Source of the DNA: CAIYRG01 sp036273455 | Lineage (GTDB): Bacteria > Pseudomonadota > Alphaproteobacteria > Micropepsales > Micropepsaceae | Length of the DNA: 8,999 nucleotides | Direction: 5' to 3' | Assembly (NCBI GenBank): GCA_036273455.1 | Contig: DASUHP010000149.1 | Coordinates: 1 to 8,999, forward strand | Shown: positions 1 through 6,841 of the stretch, piece by piece | Position numbering within the stretch: the stretch's first letter is position 1 | How the letters are laid out: the number at the start of each line of letters is the position of its first letter | Notes under the pieces: generated by a model | The model's input: the letters and a program-made list of their open reading frames with translations, nothing else | Database searches by the model: none | What the model was told of the DNA's origin: nothing | Made by a program: the position numbers and the translations under genes

Positions 1-941
1 CTCCGGCGGAGTTCTACAAAGGGCGGACGATGCCCGTGATCGTCGGCTATTCGGCCGGCGGCGGTTACGATCTCTATGCCCGGGTGCTGGCGCAATATAT
101 GGGTCACCACATCCCAGGCACTCCCACCCTCATTCCGCAAAACATGCCCGGCGCCGGCAGCATCCGGGCGGCGCTTTATCTGTACACGGCGGCGCCGAAA
201 GACGGCAGCGTGATCGGCACATTCGCACGTGGACTCGCCAACTCCGCCTTGATCGGCGACGCCAAACTGGATGCGCGGAAATTCAACTGGCTCGGCAGCG
301 TCACCAGGGACACGAGCGTTTGTATCAGCTGGAATACGTCGCCGATCAAAACCTGGAATGACGCGATGACCCGGCAGTTCACCGCCGGTGGCGAGGGTGC
401 GGCCGGCGATCCCGACATTTTCGCCAAGCTGTACAAAAATGTCTTCGGCGTCAAAATCCGCCTCGCCACCGGATTCCCTGGCACGACGGACATCGCGCTC
501 GCGATGCAGCGCGGCGAAGTCGACGGGCTGTGCGGCATTTCGTGGAGCACGATCAAGAGTCGCTATCCCGAATGGGTGAAGGGCAACAAAATCCACATCC
601 TGCTGCAGGCAGCGCCGAAGCGCGATCCGGAATTGCCCAATGTGCCGATGGCGTCGGAATACGTCCATACGCCCGAGCAAAAGCAGATTCTTGACATGGT
701 GATTGCCAATGAAGTGCTGGCACGGCCATTTGTCGCGCCGCCCGGAATCCCTGCGGATCGCAAAGCGGTATTGCGCAAGGCTTTCAATGACACCATGAAA
801 GACCCCGCCTTTCTCGCCGATGCCAGAAAAACAATGATCGACATCAATCCGGTCAGCGGTCCCGAAGTGGATGCGATTGTCGCCGGCCTTTATGCAACGC
901 CGAAGGACGTGGTCCAGAAAGCCACGCGGGCGATCAATTGA
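1..941 (+). CDS. Bug/TctC-family tripartite tricarboxylate transporter binding protein (5' end outside window)
   Basis: This is a periplasmic binding protein of the Bug/TctC family, which captures small organic acids (carboxylates, aromatic acids) for TctAB-type transporters or for sensing. The reading frame is open from position 3 at the left edge, so the ATG at 30 is internal and the signal peptide lies outside; 312 residues are visible. The first residues (PAEFYKGRT) resemble the mature N-terminus of the family. They are followed by the glycine-rich YSAGGGYDLYAR segment, then PQNMPGAGS and YLYTAAPKDGSVIG, all typical of Bug proteins. The usual total is about 320-340 residues, so only the N-terminus is missing. 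The stop TGA overlaps the TTG start of the next gene by four bases (TTGA), which suggests one transcript. No membrane components of the transporter are in the window, which is common for Bug proteins. The ligand cannot be told from sequence. Confidence 0.9.
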   Translation, partial: PAEFYKGRTMPVIVGYSAGGGYDLYARVLAQYMGHHIPGTPTLIPQNMPGAGSIRAALYLYTAAPKDGSVIGTFARGLANSALIGDAKLDARKFNWLGSVTRDTSVCISWNTSPIKTWNDAMTRQFTAGGEGAAGDPDIFAKLYKNVFGVKIRLATGFPGTTDIALAMQRGEVDGLCGISWSTIKSRYPEWVKGNKIHILLQAAPKRDPELPNVPMASEYVHTPEQKQILDMVIANEVLARPFVAPPGIPADRKAVLRKAFNDTMKDPAFLADARKTMIDINPVSGPEVDAIVAGLYATPKDVVQKATRAIN

Positions 942-3274
942 CCGCTTTGATCGGTTCGCGTTATCGCCGTTTGGAAGACAAGCGCCTGCTCACCGGCCAG
1001 GGCCGGTATATCGACGACATTCGCATTCCCGGCATGTTGCATGCAGCCTTCCTGCGCAGCCCGCATCCCCATGCCGCGATTGTCAGCATGGACAAGTCGC
1101 CCGCTGAGCGGCTGCCGGGGGTTCATGCCGTGCTGTCGCTCAGCGACCTTGAGCCGGTGTTGGCGAAAAAGCGCATGGTGCGCCAGCCCGGTCAGGGCGG
1201 TCAGCCGCGCGAACAGATGTGGCCGTACGCGCTGGCCAATGGGGAGACCGCCTTTGTCGGCGAAGCGGTTGCTCTGGTCATTGCCGAAAGCCGCTACATT
1301 GCCGAAGACGCTACGGCGAAAATCGAAGTCGAATATGAGCCGCTCGCAGTCGTCAGCGATGTCCGCGCCGCGGCGGCGCCCGCCGCACCGGTCGCGCGCC
1401 GAGAGTTGAAGTCGAACATCGTGAACACGCTGAAAGTCGGCTATGGCGATGCCGACGCGGCGTTCCGGACCGCGGCACATGTCATCCGCAAAGATTTCTT
1501 CATCCACCGCGGCAGCGCCCATTCGCTCGAGGCGCGCGGCTGTGTCGCCGAATATGTGCCGGCCACTGACGGCCTGACATTCTGGTCGTCGACCCAGAAG
1601 GCGCACGACCTCTGCCAGAACCTCAGCACCTTTCTGCGCGTCGATGAAACCGCAATGCGGGTGATTGCGCCCGATATCGGCGGTGGGTTTGGCCCGAAGC
1701 TTTGCGTCTATCCTGAAGATGTCGCCGTCGCCGCGGCGGCAAAACTACTGAAGCGCCCGCTGAAATGGGTTGAAGACCGGCGCGAATATTTCGTCGCGGC
1801 GGTTCAGGAGCGCGACCAGTTCTGGAATGTCGAAATCGCGCTGGATGGTGGCCGCCGCATTCTCGGCATTCGTGGCCGGCTGCTCCACGATCTCGGCGCC
1901 TACGCGCTGCAGGACGTAAATCTTCCGTACAACTCGGCATCCGCTCTCACGGGGTCGTATATCGTTCCGGCGCTGGCGATGGATGTCACTGTCGCATACA
2001 CCAACAAGGCGCCGACTTCGTCAGTGCGCGGCGCAGGGTATCCGCAGGCGACATTTGTCATCGAGCGTTTGCTTGACCTCGCGGCGCGTGAACTGAAGCT
2101 CGATCCGGCCGAGTTGCGGCTGCGAAACCTGATCCCTGCGGAGAAGATGCCCTATGAGATTCCGCTCAAGGCGCGTTCCGGCACGGCGATTGTTTTCGAC
2201 AGCGGCGACTATCCCAAAACCCAGACGGATTTGCTGAAGCGCGCCGGATGGCATGAATTCCGCCTGCGCCAGCGTGAAGCGCGGGAGCGCGGGCGCTATA
2301 TCGGAATGGGCTTTGCGCATGGATTGAAGGGGACTGGGCGCGGGCCATTCGAAATGGCTTTGGTGCGCGTCAGTGGCAACGGCCGGGTTTCGATCCTGAC
2401 CGGCGCATCGGCCATGGGTCAGGGATTCGCGACAGCCATGGCGCAAATCTGTGCCGGCGAACTGGGGCTGAAACCCGAAGACGTGACGGTGGTGGCCGGC
2501 GATTCCGCGGTGGTCCCGGCGGGGCTTGGCGGATTTGCCAGCCGGCAGACGGTGATGGCGGGTAGTTCGGTGTTGCAGGCGGCGCGTGAGGTTGCGCAGA
2601 AATCCAAAGATCTCGCCGGCATGCTGATGCAGCTTCCTGCATCCGAGCTGGAATTGCAGGACGGATCCGTGCGCGCCAAATCCGATCCGTCGCGCGCGAT
2701 TCAACTGGGTGAGCTCGCGAGGCTTTTGCGCGGCGGCCCCGGCTACGGCTTCCCTCCCGGTTTTACGCCGGGACTGGAAGCGACGGCTGCGTTTCGCCAG
2801 GACCACATGGCCTACGCCAATGTTTGCCATGCCGCCGAAGTCGAGGTCGACATCGAAACCGGTGGCGTGGAAATCCTGCGCTACGTCGCGCTGCATGATC
2901 ACGGCGTGCAGATCAATCCGATGATTGTCGACGGTCAGACGCGCGGCAGCATTGCCCATGGCATCGGCAACGCTCTGTATGAACACATGGTCTATGACGA
3001 GAGCGCCCAGCCGGTGACGACCACATTTGCCGATTACCTGTTGCCCGGCGCATCCGAAATTCCCGCGATTGAAAGTTTTTACAGCTCGTCGCCTTCGCCG
3101 GTGAACCCACTGGGCGTGAAGGGTGCAGGCGAGGCGGGCGTGATCGCGGCGCCGGCAACCGTGATCTCGGCGATTGAAAACGCGCTCGAACCGTTCGCTA
3201 TTAAAATCACCGAGGCCCCATTGCTGCCGTACCGCCTGCGCGCGATGATCGCGTCGGCACAGAGGGAGGCGTAG
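938..3274 (+). CDS. Xanthine dehydrogenase family molybdopterin-binding (large) subunit, CoxL-like
   Basis: A 778-residue catalytic subunit of the molybdenum hydroxylase (xanthine dehydrogenase/aldehyde oxidase/CO dehydrogenase) family. Such enzymes bind molybdopterin-cytosine-dinucleotide type cofactor and hydroxylate aldehydes, N-heterocycles or other carbons with water. The N-terminal domain begins with the usual RRLEDKRLLTGQGRYIDDI segment. Cofactor-binding motifs are GGGFG at residues 248-252 and MGQG around Gln495. The likely catalytic Glu732 sits in VKGAGEAG near the C-terminus. The active-site loop at 362-368 reads SVRGAGY, near the AYRGAGR loop of form II CoxL-like proteins and unlike the AYxCSFR loop of true CO dehydrogenase, so it is not a CO dehydrogenase. 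The start is a TTG at 938: it gives the family N-terminus and couples to the preceding stop. No Fe-S (CoxS-like) or FAD (CoxM-like) subunit gene adjoins it on the visible side. An aromatic or aldehyde substrate is inferred from the neighbours only. Confidence 0.93.
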   Translation: MTALIGSRYRRLEDKRLLTGQGRYIDDIRIPGMLHAAFLRSPHPHAAIVSMDKSPAERLPGVHAVLSLSDLEPVLAKKRMVRQPGQGGQPREQMWPYALANGETAFVGEAVALVIAESRYIAEDATAKIEVEYEPLAVVSDVRAAAAPAAPVARRELKSNIVNTLKVGYGDADAAFRTAAHVIRKDFFIHRGSAHSLEARGCVAEYVPATDGLTFWSSTQKAHDLCQNLSTFLRVDETAMRVIAPDIGGGFGPKLCVYPEDVAVAAAAKLLKRPLKWVEDRREYFVAAVQERDQFWNVEIALDGGRRILGIRGRLLHDLGAYALQDVNLPYNSASALTGSYIVPALAMDVTVAYTNKAPTSSVRGAGYPQATFVIERLLDLAARELKLDPAELRLRNLIPAEKMPYEIPLKARSGTAIVFDSGDYPKTQTDLLKRAGWHEFRLRQREARERGRYIGMGFAHGLKGTGRGPFEMALVRVSGNGRVSILTGASAMGQGFATAMAQICAGELGLKPEDVTVVAGDSAVVPAGLGGFASRQTVMAGSSVLQAAREVAQKSKDLAGMLMQLPASELELQDGSVRAKSDPSRAIQLGELARLLRGGPGYGFPPGFTPGLEATAAFRQDHMAYANVCHAAEVEVDIETGGVEILRYVALHDHGVQINPMIVDGQTRGSIAHGIGNALYEHMVYDESAQPVTTTFADYLLPGASEIPAIESFYSSSPSPVNPLGVKGAGEAGVIAAPATVISAIENALEPFAIKITEAPLLPYRLRAMIASAQREA
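3262..3269 (+). promoter_or_regulatory. Strong ribosome binding site for the hydratase-lyase-like gene
   Basis: A GAGGGAGG run lies inside the last codons of the molybdenum hydroxylase gene, nine bases before the GTG at 3279. It supports that GTG as the true start and points to translation from the same transcript as the upstream gene. Confidence 0.75.
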
Positions 3275-3278
3275 CTCC

Positions 3279-4097
3279 GTGTACAACAGCATCAAAATCG
3301 AGCGGGAGGACGGCATCACTTTTGTCGTCCTGAACCGCCCCGACAAACGCAATGCCATGAGCCCCGAACTGCATCGGGAAATGTGCGAGGCGCTGGACGA
3401 ACTCGAGACCGACGAAGACACCAAAGTCGTGGTCATCACCGGTGCGGGCGAAGCCTTCTCCGCCGGTCAGGACATCAAACTCTATTTCCGCAGCACGGAA
3501 GACGACGCCAGGGCACGCGCGCGTGCGCGGCATGATTCCCATCATTGGCGTTGGGAGAAACTGTCGAAATACGCGAAACCGACGATCGCCATGGTCAACG
3601 GCTATTGTTTTGGCGGCGCCTTCACACCGCTTTGCGCCTGCGACTTCGCCATCGCCGCCGACGAAGCGAAATTCGGTCTGTCGGAAGTGAACTGGTCGAT
3701 TCTTCCCGGGGGTATCGTGGCCTGGAATGTCACCCAGGTGCTGAGCTTCCGCGACGCGATGTATTACGCCTGCACCGGTGAAATGTTCGACGGAAAAAAG
3801 GCCGCTGAAATCAAACTGGTGAATTTCTCCGTGCCGCTCGCAGAACTGCGCTCCGCTACCGTCAAGTTTGCCCGCATGCTGATAAAGAAGAATCCGGCGG
3901 CTTTGCGCTACACCAAGGAATGTGTCCGCGCAGTGCGCAACATGGATGTGCAGCAGGCCGCAGATTACCTGAACGCCAAGAGCGACGCGTTGCGTTATCG
4001 CGATCCCGAAAAAGGCCGCGCCGAAGCAACCCGCCAATTCCTCGACGAGAAAAGCTTTAAACCCGGGTTCGGCGAATACCGGCGGAAACCCGGCTAA
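3279..4097 (+). CDS. Enoyl-CoA hydratase/isomerase superfamily protein, p-hydroxycinnamoyl-CoA hydratase-lyase-like
   Basis: A 272-residue crotonase-fold protein. Compared from memory with Pseudomonas HCHL (feruloyl-CoA hydratase-lyase, which splits hydroxycinnamoyl-CoA into an aromatic aldehyde and acetyl-CoA), it matches along its whole length. Matching segments are NRPDKRNAMSP (19-29), SAGQDIKLYF (61-70), YAKPTIAMVNGYCFGG (98-113), FGLSEVNW (132-139) and the C-terminal QFLDEKSFKPG. The oxyanion-hole glycine (Gly113) and the catalytic glutamate (Glu136, equivalent to HCHL Glu143) are kept, as is Tyr69 (HCHL Tyr75). Ser123 of HCHL is Thr116 here, and Tyr239 appears as Asn232, so the substrate may differ from ferulate or coumarate. 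The start is GTG with a strong ribosome binding site, four bases after the preceding stop. It is the last gene of the + strand group. A plain enoyl-CoA hydratase is the alternative, but the HCHL-type C-terminus argues against it. Confidence 0.88.
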   Translation: MYNSIKIEREDGITFVVLNRPDKRNAMSPELHREMCEALDELETDEDTKVVVITGAGEAFSAGQDIKLYFRSTEDDARARARARHDSHHWRWEKLSKYAKPTIAMVNGYCFGGAFTPLCACDFAIAADEAKFGLSEVNWSILPGGIVAWNVTQVLSFRDAMYYACTGEMFDGKKAAEIKLVNFSVPLAELRSATVKFARMLIKKNPAALRYTKECVRAVRNMDVQQAADYLNAKSDALRYRDPEKGRAEATRQFLDEKSFKPGFGEYRRKPG

Positions 4098-4203
4098 TCA
4101 GATTAGACCACCTCTCCCCTTGTGGAAGGGGGCGGCGCGCCGCGCGACGTAGTCGCGCCGCTCGCGCGCCGCGGTGAGGGGTTCGTTTCAAAAACATAAT
4201 ATT
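4098..4203. other. Convergent intergenic gap
   Basis: A 106-base gap lies between the stops of the + strand hydratase-lyase-like gene and the - strand small exported protein. Most of it is the palindromic repeat described separately. A stable hairpin set between convergent genes could end transcription from both sides, but there is no clear T-run after the stems on either strand, so I do not call a classical terminator. Confidence 0.6.
4109..4182. repeat. GC-rich REP-like palindromic element in the convergent junction
   Basis: Three nested or adjacent inverted repeats can be read directly. CCCCTT at 4116-4121 pairs with AAGGGG at 4126-4131 around a GTGG loop. GCGGCGCGC at 4132-4140 pairs with GCGCGCCGC at 4164-4172. 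Inside that, GCGCGAC at 4142-4148 pairs with GTCGCGC at 4152-4158 around a GTA loop. The element begins with CCTCTCCCC and ends with GGTGAGGGG, a layout common in dispersed palindromic repeats of alphaproteobacteria. A related element, differing in sequence but with the same order of stems, lies inside the CoA ligase gene at about 5345-5400. Confidence 0.8.
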
Positions 4204-4662
4204 CTACAGCGGGCACTTCATTTCTGACTTTGCCTCGAACGCTTTGATCAGCTCAGGTGCTTCGACAAAAACAAATGGTTGGTGCAGGAGGACGTTCATC
4301 AAGGAACGTTGGGCGGGGCCTGACGTAAGTCCGCCAGTGGATGAGAAACGTAAAGAGCCACCACTGGCGTAAATGGCGCCAAGCTCGATCGTAAGATGGC
4401 GGCCGGTTTTGAGTTCCTGCACATACCCATAGCGACCGACTTGCTCCCCGACGCGGAAAAACAACATCGCCTTGTCGTTTTCATCGATTTGGCATTCGGA
4501 AATGAAACCCGGCACACCTTCCTTCTGCGAAGATTCAATGTAATCCCTGAAGGGATCGCTCAAATCCAGCTCGCGCGCTTGAGCCCAGTTGCAGCAGAAG
4601 ACGGCGAACAAACCACAACTCGCACAGAGCGCGGCAATTCTATTCAAAAGCCAATTCTCCAT
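4204..4662 (-). CDS. Small exported protein of unknown function
   Basis: I do not recognise this 152-residue protein. The N-terminus (MENWLLNRIAALCASCGLFA) followed by VFCCNWAQA is a plausible Sec signal peptide, with an AQA cleavage site after residue 29. The mature part is about 123 residues with two cysteines, Cys57 and Cys150, which could form a disulfide in the periplasm. Mid-protein segments rich in beta-formers (KAMLFFRVGEQVGRYGYVQE, HLTIELGAIYAS) suggest a small beta-rich domain. The start at 4662 is preferred over one 15 codons upstream because it puts the signal peptide at the N-terminus and has GGTAGGTG at 4674-4667 just before it. It follows the CoA ligase stop after seven bases, so co-transcription is possible. 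Its base composition is lower in GC: the 60 bases 4201-4260 hold 30 G+C, against 42 in 4741-4800. It may therefore be an acquired or independent gene. Function is open. Confidence 0.7.
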   Translation of the reverse strand: MENWLLNRIAALCASCGLFAVFCCNWAQARELDLSDPFRDYIESSQKEGVPGFISECQIDENDKAMLFFRVGEQVGRYGYVQELKTGRHLTIELGAIYASGGSLRFSSTGGLTSGPAQRSLMNVLLHQPFVFVEAPELIKAFEAKSEMKCPL

Positions 4663-4666
4663 TGTG

Positions 4667-4674
4667 CACCTACC
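4667..4674 (-). promoter_or_regulatory. Ribosome binding site deciding the start of the small exported protein
   Basis: On the - strand GGTAGGTG ends four bases before the ATG at 4662 and overlaps the TAG stop of the upstream CoA ligase gene. It favours the 4662 start over the upstream in-frame ATG at 4707. Confidence 0.55.
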
Positions 4675-6841
4675 GCATGACAACAAGCGCGTCGAGGGCG
4701 ATTCCACCGCGGCGGCGCAGCAGAAACGGATTCACGTCCACCGACTCGATGCGATCGCCGGCATCCATCGCCAGGCGGGACAGCGACAGCAGCGCGCGTA
4801 CCAGTGCTTTCCTGTCCAACGCGGGGTTCCCGCGATACCCGGCGATCAGTTTCGCGACCCGCAGTCCCGCAATCATGGCTTCGGCCGCAGTTTCGTCCAG
4901 CGGAAGTGCTCCGAATGCGACATCGCGCTCCAGCTCCAGCGCGGTGCCGCCAGCGCCGCACATGATCACCATGCCCATTTCGGGATCGCGATGCAGGCCA
5001 AGCGCCAGCTCGATGCCGTCTGTGACCTGCTTTGCCACCAGCATGCCCTCAGGTGAAATCCCATGCGCTTTGGCGGCGCGCATGACATTGCGGTAGGCTG
5101 CGCGAAGCTGGGTGCCATTTTCAATTCCCAGCACGACGCAACCCGCGTCAGACTTGTGCGGCATGTCTTCGGCGACGACTTTCAGGACGACCGGAAATCC
5201 GATTCGCCGGGCGGCGCGGATGGCTTCGGATTCAGTGACGACGAGACACTCGTCCGGATTGCGGATGCCGTAGCGGCGTAGCAGCGTTTTGGAATCGACT
5301 TCGTTGCAGGGGCCGGGTTTATCACTCAAAAGACTGTGGATTTTCCCCCCTTCGTCGCGCCGCTTGGGCGGCGCGCCACCTCCCCCGCAAACGGGGGAGG
5401 AAAGCATGCGGGCGCGTGCTGCCGGCGAGGAGGCGGGTGTGCCCGCTTGGGGCAAGGCCGTCAGCGATGAGACCGTCCTTATCGCCTTTGCCGTCTCCTG
5501 CAGGAATGCAAGATTTGCCAATTCGGCGCGCAATGTCCGGCTGTAATCCGTCAGGCCGTGCGAAATCATGCTGAAAAACGCGATGGGTTTGCCGGCTTTT
5601 CCGGCAATCTCATTGACCGCGCGCAGGTTTGACTCTTTCCGCTCCGTACCGGCTGCGCGCGGCAATTCCTCCTGCAACAGCAGCAGGCCCACTCCCGGAT
5701 CGGCCAGCATGATGTTGATGGCGCGCAGATAGGCATCCTGGCTGGTCAGCGCGGCAAATCCCGCGTCCAGCGGATTGCCGACCACCGTGCCTGTGGTCAT
5801 CAGCGCACCCAACTGCTGCCGCGTCGCGCGTGCGAGCGGCGCGAATATCACGCCATGAGCCTCGGCGGCATCGAGCAGCATGCCGCGCAAGCCGCCGGAA
5901 AATGTCACCGCGCCGATCGACGGAATGCGCGGCGGCGCGGCATGGGCAAGAAATTCGATGATCTCGACCGCGGCATCGAGATTGCCGGCACGGATCACGC
6001 CGGCCGGTTTGGTGACCGCATCGAATGCTTCCATCGCGCCAGCAAGCCGGCCGGTATGGGCGAGCGCCGCGGCGCGCCCAGCGCCGGATGCGCCAAGCTT
6101 CACGACCACAACCGGAATGCCGGCGGCTTTGGCCTGATTGCACGCCGCCAGGAAACGCGGCGCGTCATGCACCGACTCCAGATATGACGCGATGACCTTC
6201 ACGCCCGGCTGATGCGCGAAATATTCGATATAGTCCGCCGTCGTCAGTCCGGTTTCATTGCCCGATGTGATCGCCCAGCCGCAGTCGACTCCGCGTTCTT
6301 CGAGGCTGCGCTTGAGCGCCATGGCGATACCGCCCGATTGGCCGATCACTGCGACCGGTCCAGCCGCCAGCCGCTGCGGCCGATCGTCCGGCATGGTCAT
6401 CAGGCGCGCGCGCGCGTTCAGATTGCCAAGGCAATTCGGACCGGAAATCGCAAGCCCGGTTTCCGCCAGCACACGCCGCAACTGCGCTGCCGCTTCCGAT
6501 GCACCCCCGTTTTCGGCTTCGTCGAAGCCCGACGTCATCACGGTCGCGCTGCGGGCGCCGAACCGCGCCGCCTCGGCCAGAGTTGCAGGCACCGCATGCG
6601 CCGGGATCAAAACCACAAGGTGATCCGGCGGCTCCGGCAATTCGGCAAAGCTGCGATAGCAGCGCGTATCCCACACACTGTCGCGCGACGGGTTATAGGG
6701 ATAAATCGCGCCCGGATATTCGTAGCGCGCGAGATTGCGCCAAACCCGCTGCGCCCAATTGCCGGGGCGGTCGCTCGCACCGAGGATCACGATGTTGCGC
6801 GGATTGAGCAGCGCTGCAACTTTTTCGCGTGCGCCGTTCAC
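4670..6841 (-). CDS. NDP-forming acyl-CoA synthetase (acetate/feruloyl-CoA ligase type)
   Basis: A 723-residue fused alpha-beta enzyme of the ADP-forming acyl-CoA synthetase family. It makes an acyl-CoA from an acid, CoA and ATP through an acyl phosphate and a phosphohistidine. Residues about 8-130 are the CoA-binding Rossmann domain (LLNPRNIVILGASDRPGNW). Residues about 160-300 are the ligase domain, with GQSGGIA, SYLES (Glu222) and the likely phosphohistidine His262 in AHTGRLAG. Residues about 515-720 are an ATP-grasp domain with FPVVLKV (Lys554), PHKSDAG (His562) and the metal-binding DVNPF near residue 702. The GTG at 6841 is chosen because it starts a few residues before the family N-terminus and overlaps the preceding TGA (GTGA); the frame stays open further upstream, but that stretch is a shadow of the binding-protein gene. 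The linker at about 456-512 is long and encodes a palindromic repeat. The family includes FerA of Sphingobium (recalled), so an aromatic acid substrate is possible. Confidence 0.93.
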   Translation of the reverse strand: MNGAREKVAALLNPRNIVILGASDRPGNWAQRVWRNLARYEYPGAIYPYNPSRDSVWDTRCYRSFAELPEPPDHLVVLIPAHAVPATLAEAARFGARSATVMTSGFDEAENGGASEAAAQLRRVLAETGLAISGPNCLGNLNARARLMTMPDDRPQRLAAGPVAVIGQSGGIAMALKRSLEERGVDCGWAITSGNETGLTTADYIEYFAHQPGVKVIASYLESVHDAPRFLAACNQAKAAGIPVVVVKLGASGAGRAAALAHTGRLAGAMEAFDAVTKPAGVIRAGNLDAAVEIIEFLAHAAPPRIPSIGAVTFSGGLRGMLLDAAEAHGVIFAPLARATRQQLGALMTTGTVVGNPLDAGFAALTSQDAYLRAINIMLADPGVGLLLLQEELPRAAGTERKESNLRAVNEIAGKAGKPIAFFSMISHGLTDYSRTLRAELANLAFLQETAKAIRTVSSLTALPQAGTPASSPAARARMLSSPVCGGGGAPPKRRDEGGKIHSLLSDKPGPCNEVDSKTLLRRYGIRNPDECLVVTESEAIRAARRIGFPVVLKVVAEDMPHKSDAGCVVLGIENGTQLRAAYRNVMRAAKAHGISPEGMLVAKQVTDGIELALGLHRDPEMGMVIMCGAGGTALELERDVAFGALPLDETAAEAMIAGLRVAKLIAGYRGNPALDRKALVRALLSLSRLAMDAGDRIESVDVNPFLLRRRGGIALDALVVMR
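5345..5400. repeat. GC-rich palindromic element inside the CoA ligase coding sequence
   Basis: Two perfect hairpins are visible. CCTCCCCCG at 5379-5387 pairs with CGGGGGAGG at 5392-5400 around a four-base CAAA loop. CGCGCCGC at 5356-5363 pairs with GCGGCGCG at 5368-5375 around TTGG. A C-run at 5345-5350 closes the element. Read on the - strand the order is C-rich/G-rich hairpin, GGCGCGCC core, GC hairpin, then a G-run, the same order as the element at 4109-4182. It is translated as roughly residues 481-499 of the ligase (a Gly/Pro/Lys/Arg-rich stretch, SSPVCGGGGAPPKRRDEGG) without breaking the frame. It falls in the linker before the ATP-grasp domain. Confidence 0.8.

Noticed and set aside
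30..32. ATG at 30 as the start of the first gene
   Set aside because: The frame is open to the left edge and codes for the usual mature N-terminus before this Met; a signal peptide should precede it outside the window.
890..1606. Antisense open frame (238 codons) opposite the start of the molybdenum hydroxylase gene
   Set aside because: Shadow frame with no recognisable motif; the sense strand carries the conserved N-terminal domain.
938..3274. Aerobic carbon monoxide dehydrogenase (true CoxL)
   Set aside because: The active-site loop reads SVRGAGY, not the AYxCSFR cysteine-containing loop, and no CoxM/CoxS genes are adjacent.
2021..3439. Long antisense open frame (472 codons) opposite the molybdenum hydroxylase gene
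   Set aside because: It is a high-GC shadow: rich in Arg, His and Gln, without recognisable domains, and fully opposite two convincing genes.
3207..4037. Antisense open frame (276 codons) opposite the hydratase-lyase-like gene
   Set aside because: No family resemblance, and the sense strand encodes a full crotonase-fold enzyme with its catalytic residues.
4109..4182. Rho-independent terminator
   Set aside because: The stems are strong, but no run of T follows on either strand, and the layout fits a dispersed REP-like repeat better.
4109..5400. CRISPR array or insertion sequence bounded by the two palindromes
   Set aside because: There is no regular repeat-spacer pattern. The DNA between them holds the small exported protein and part of the ligase, with no transposase.
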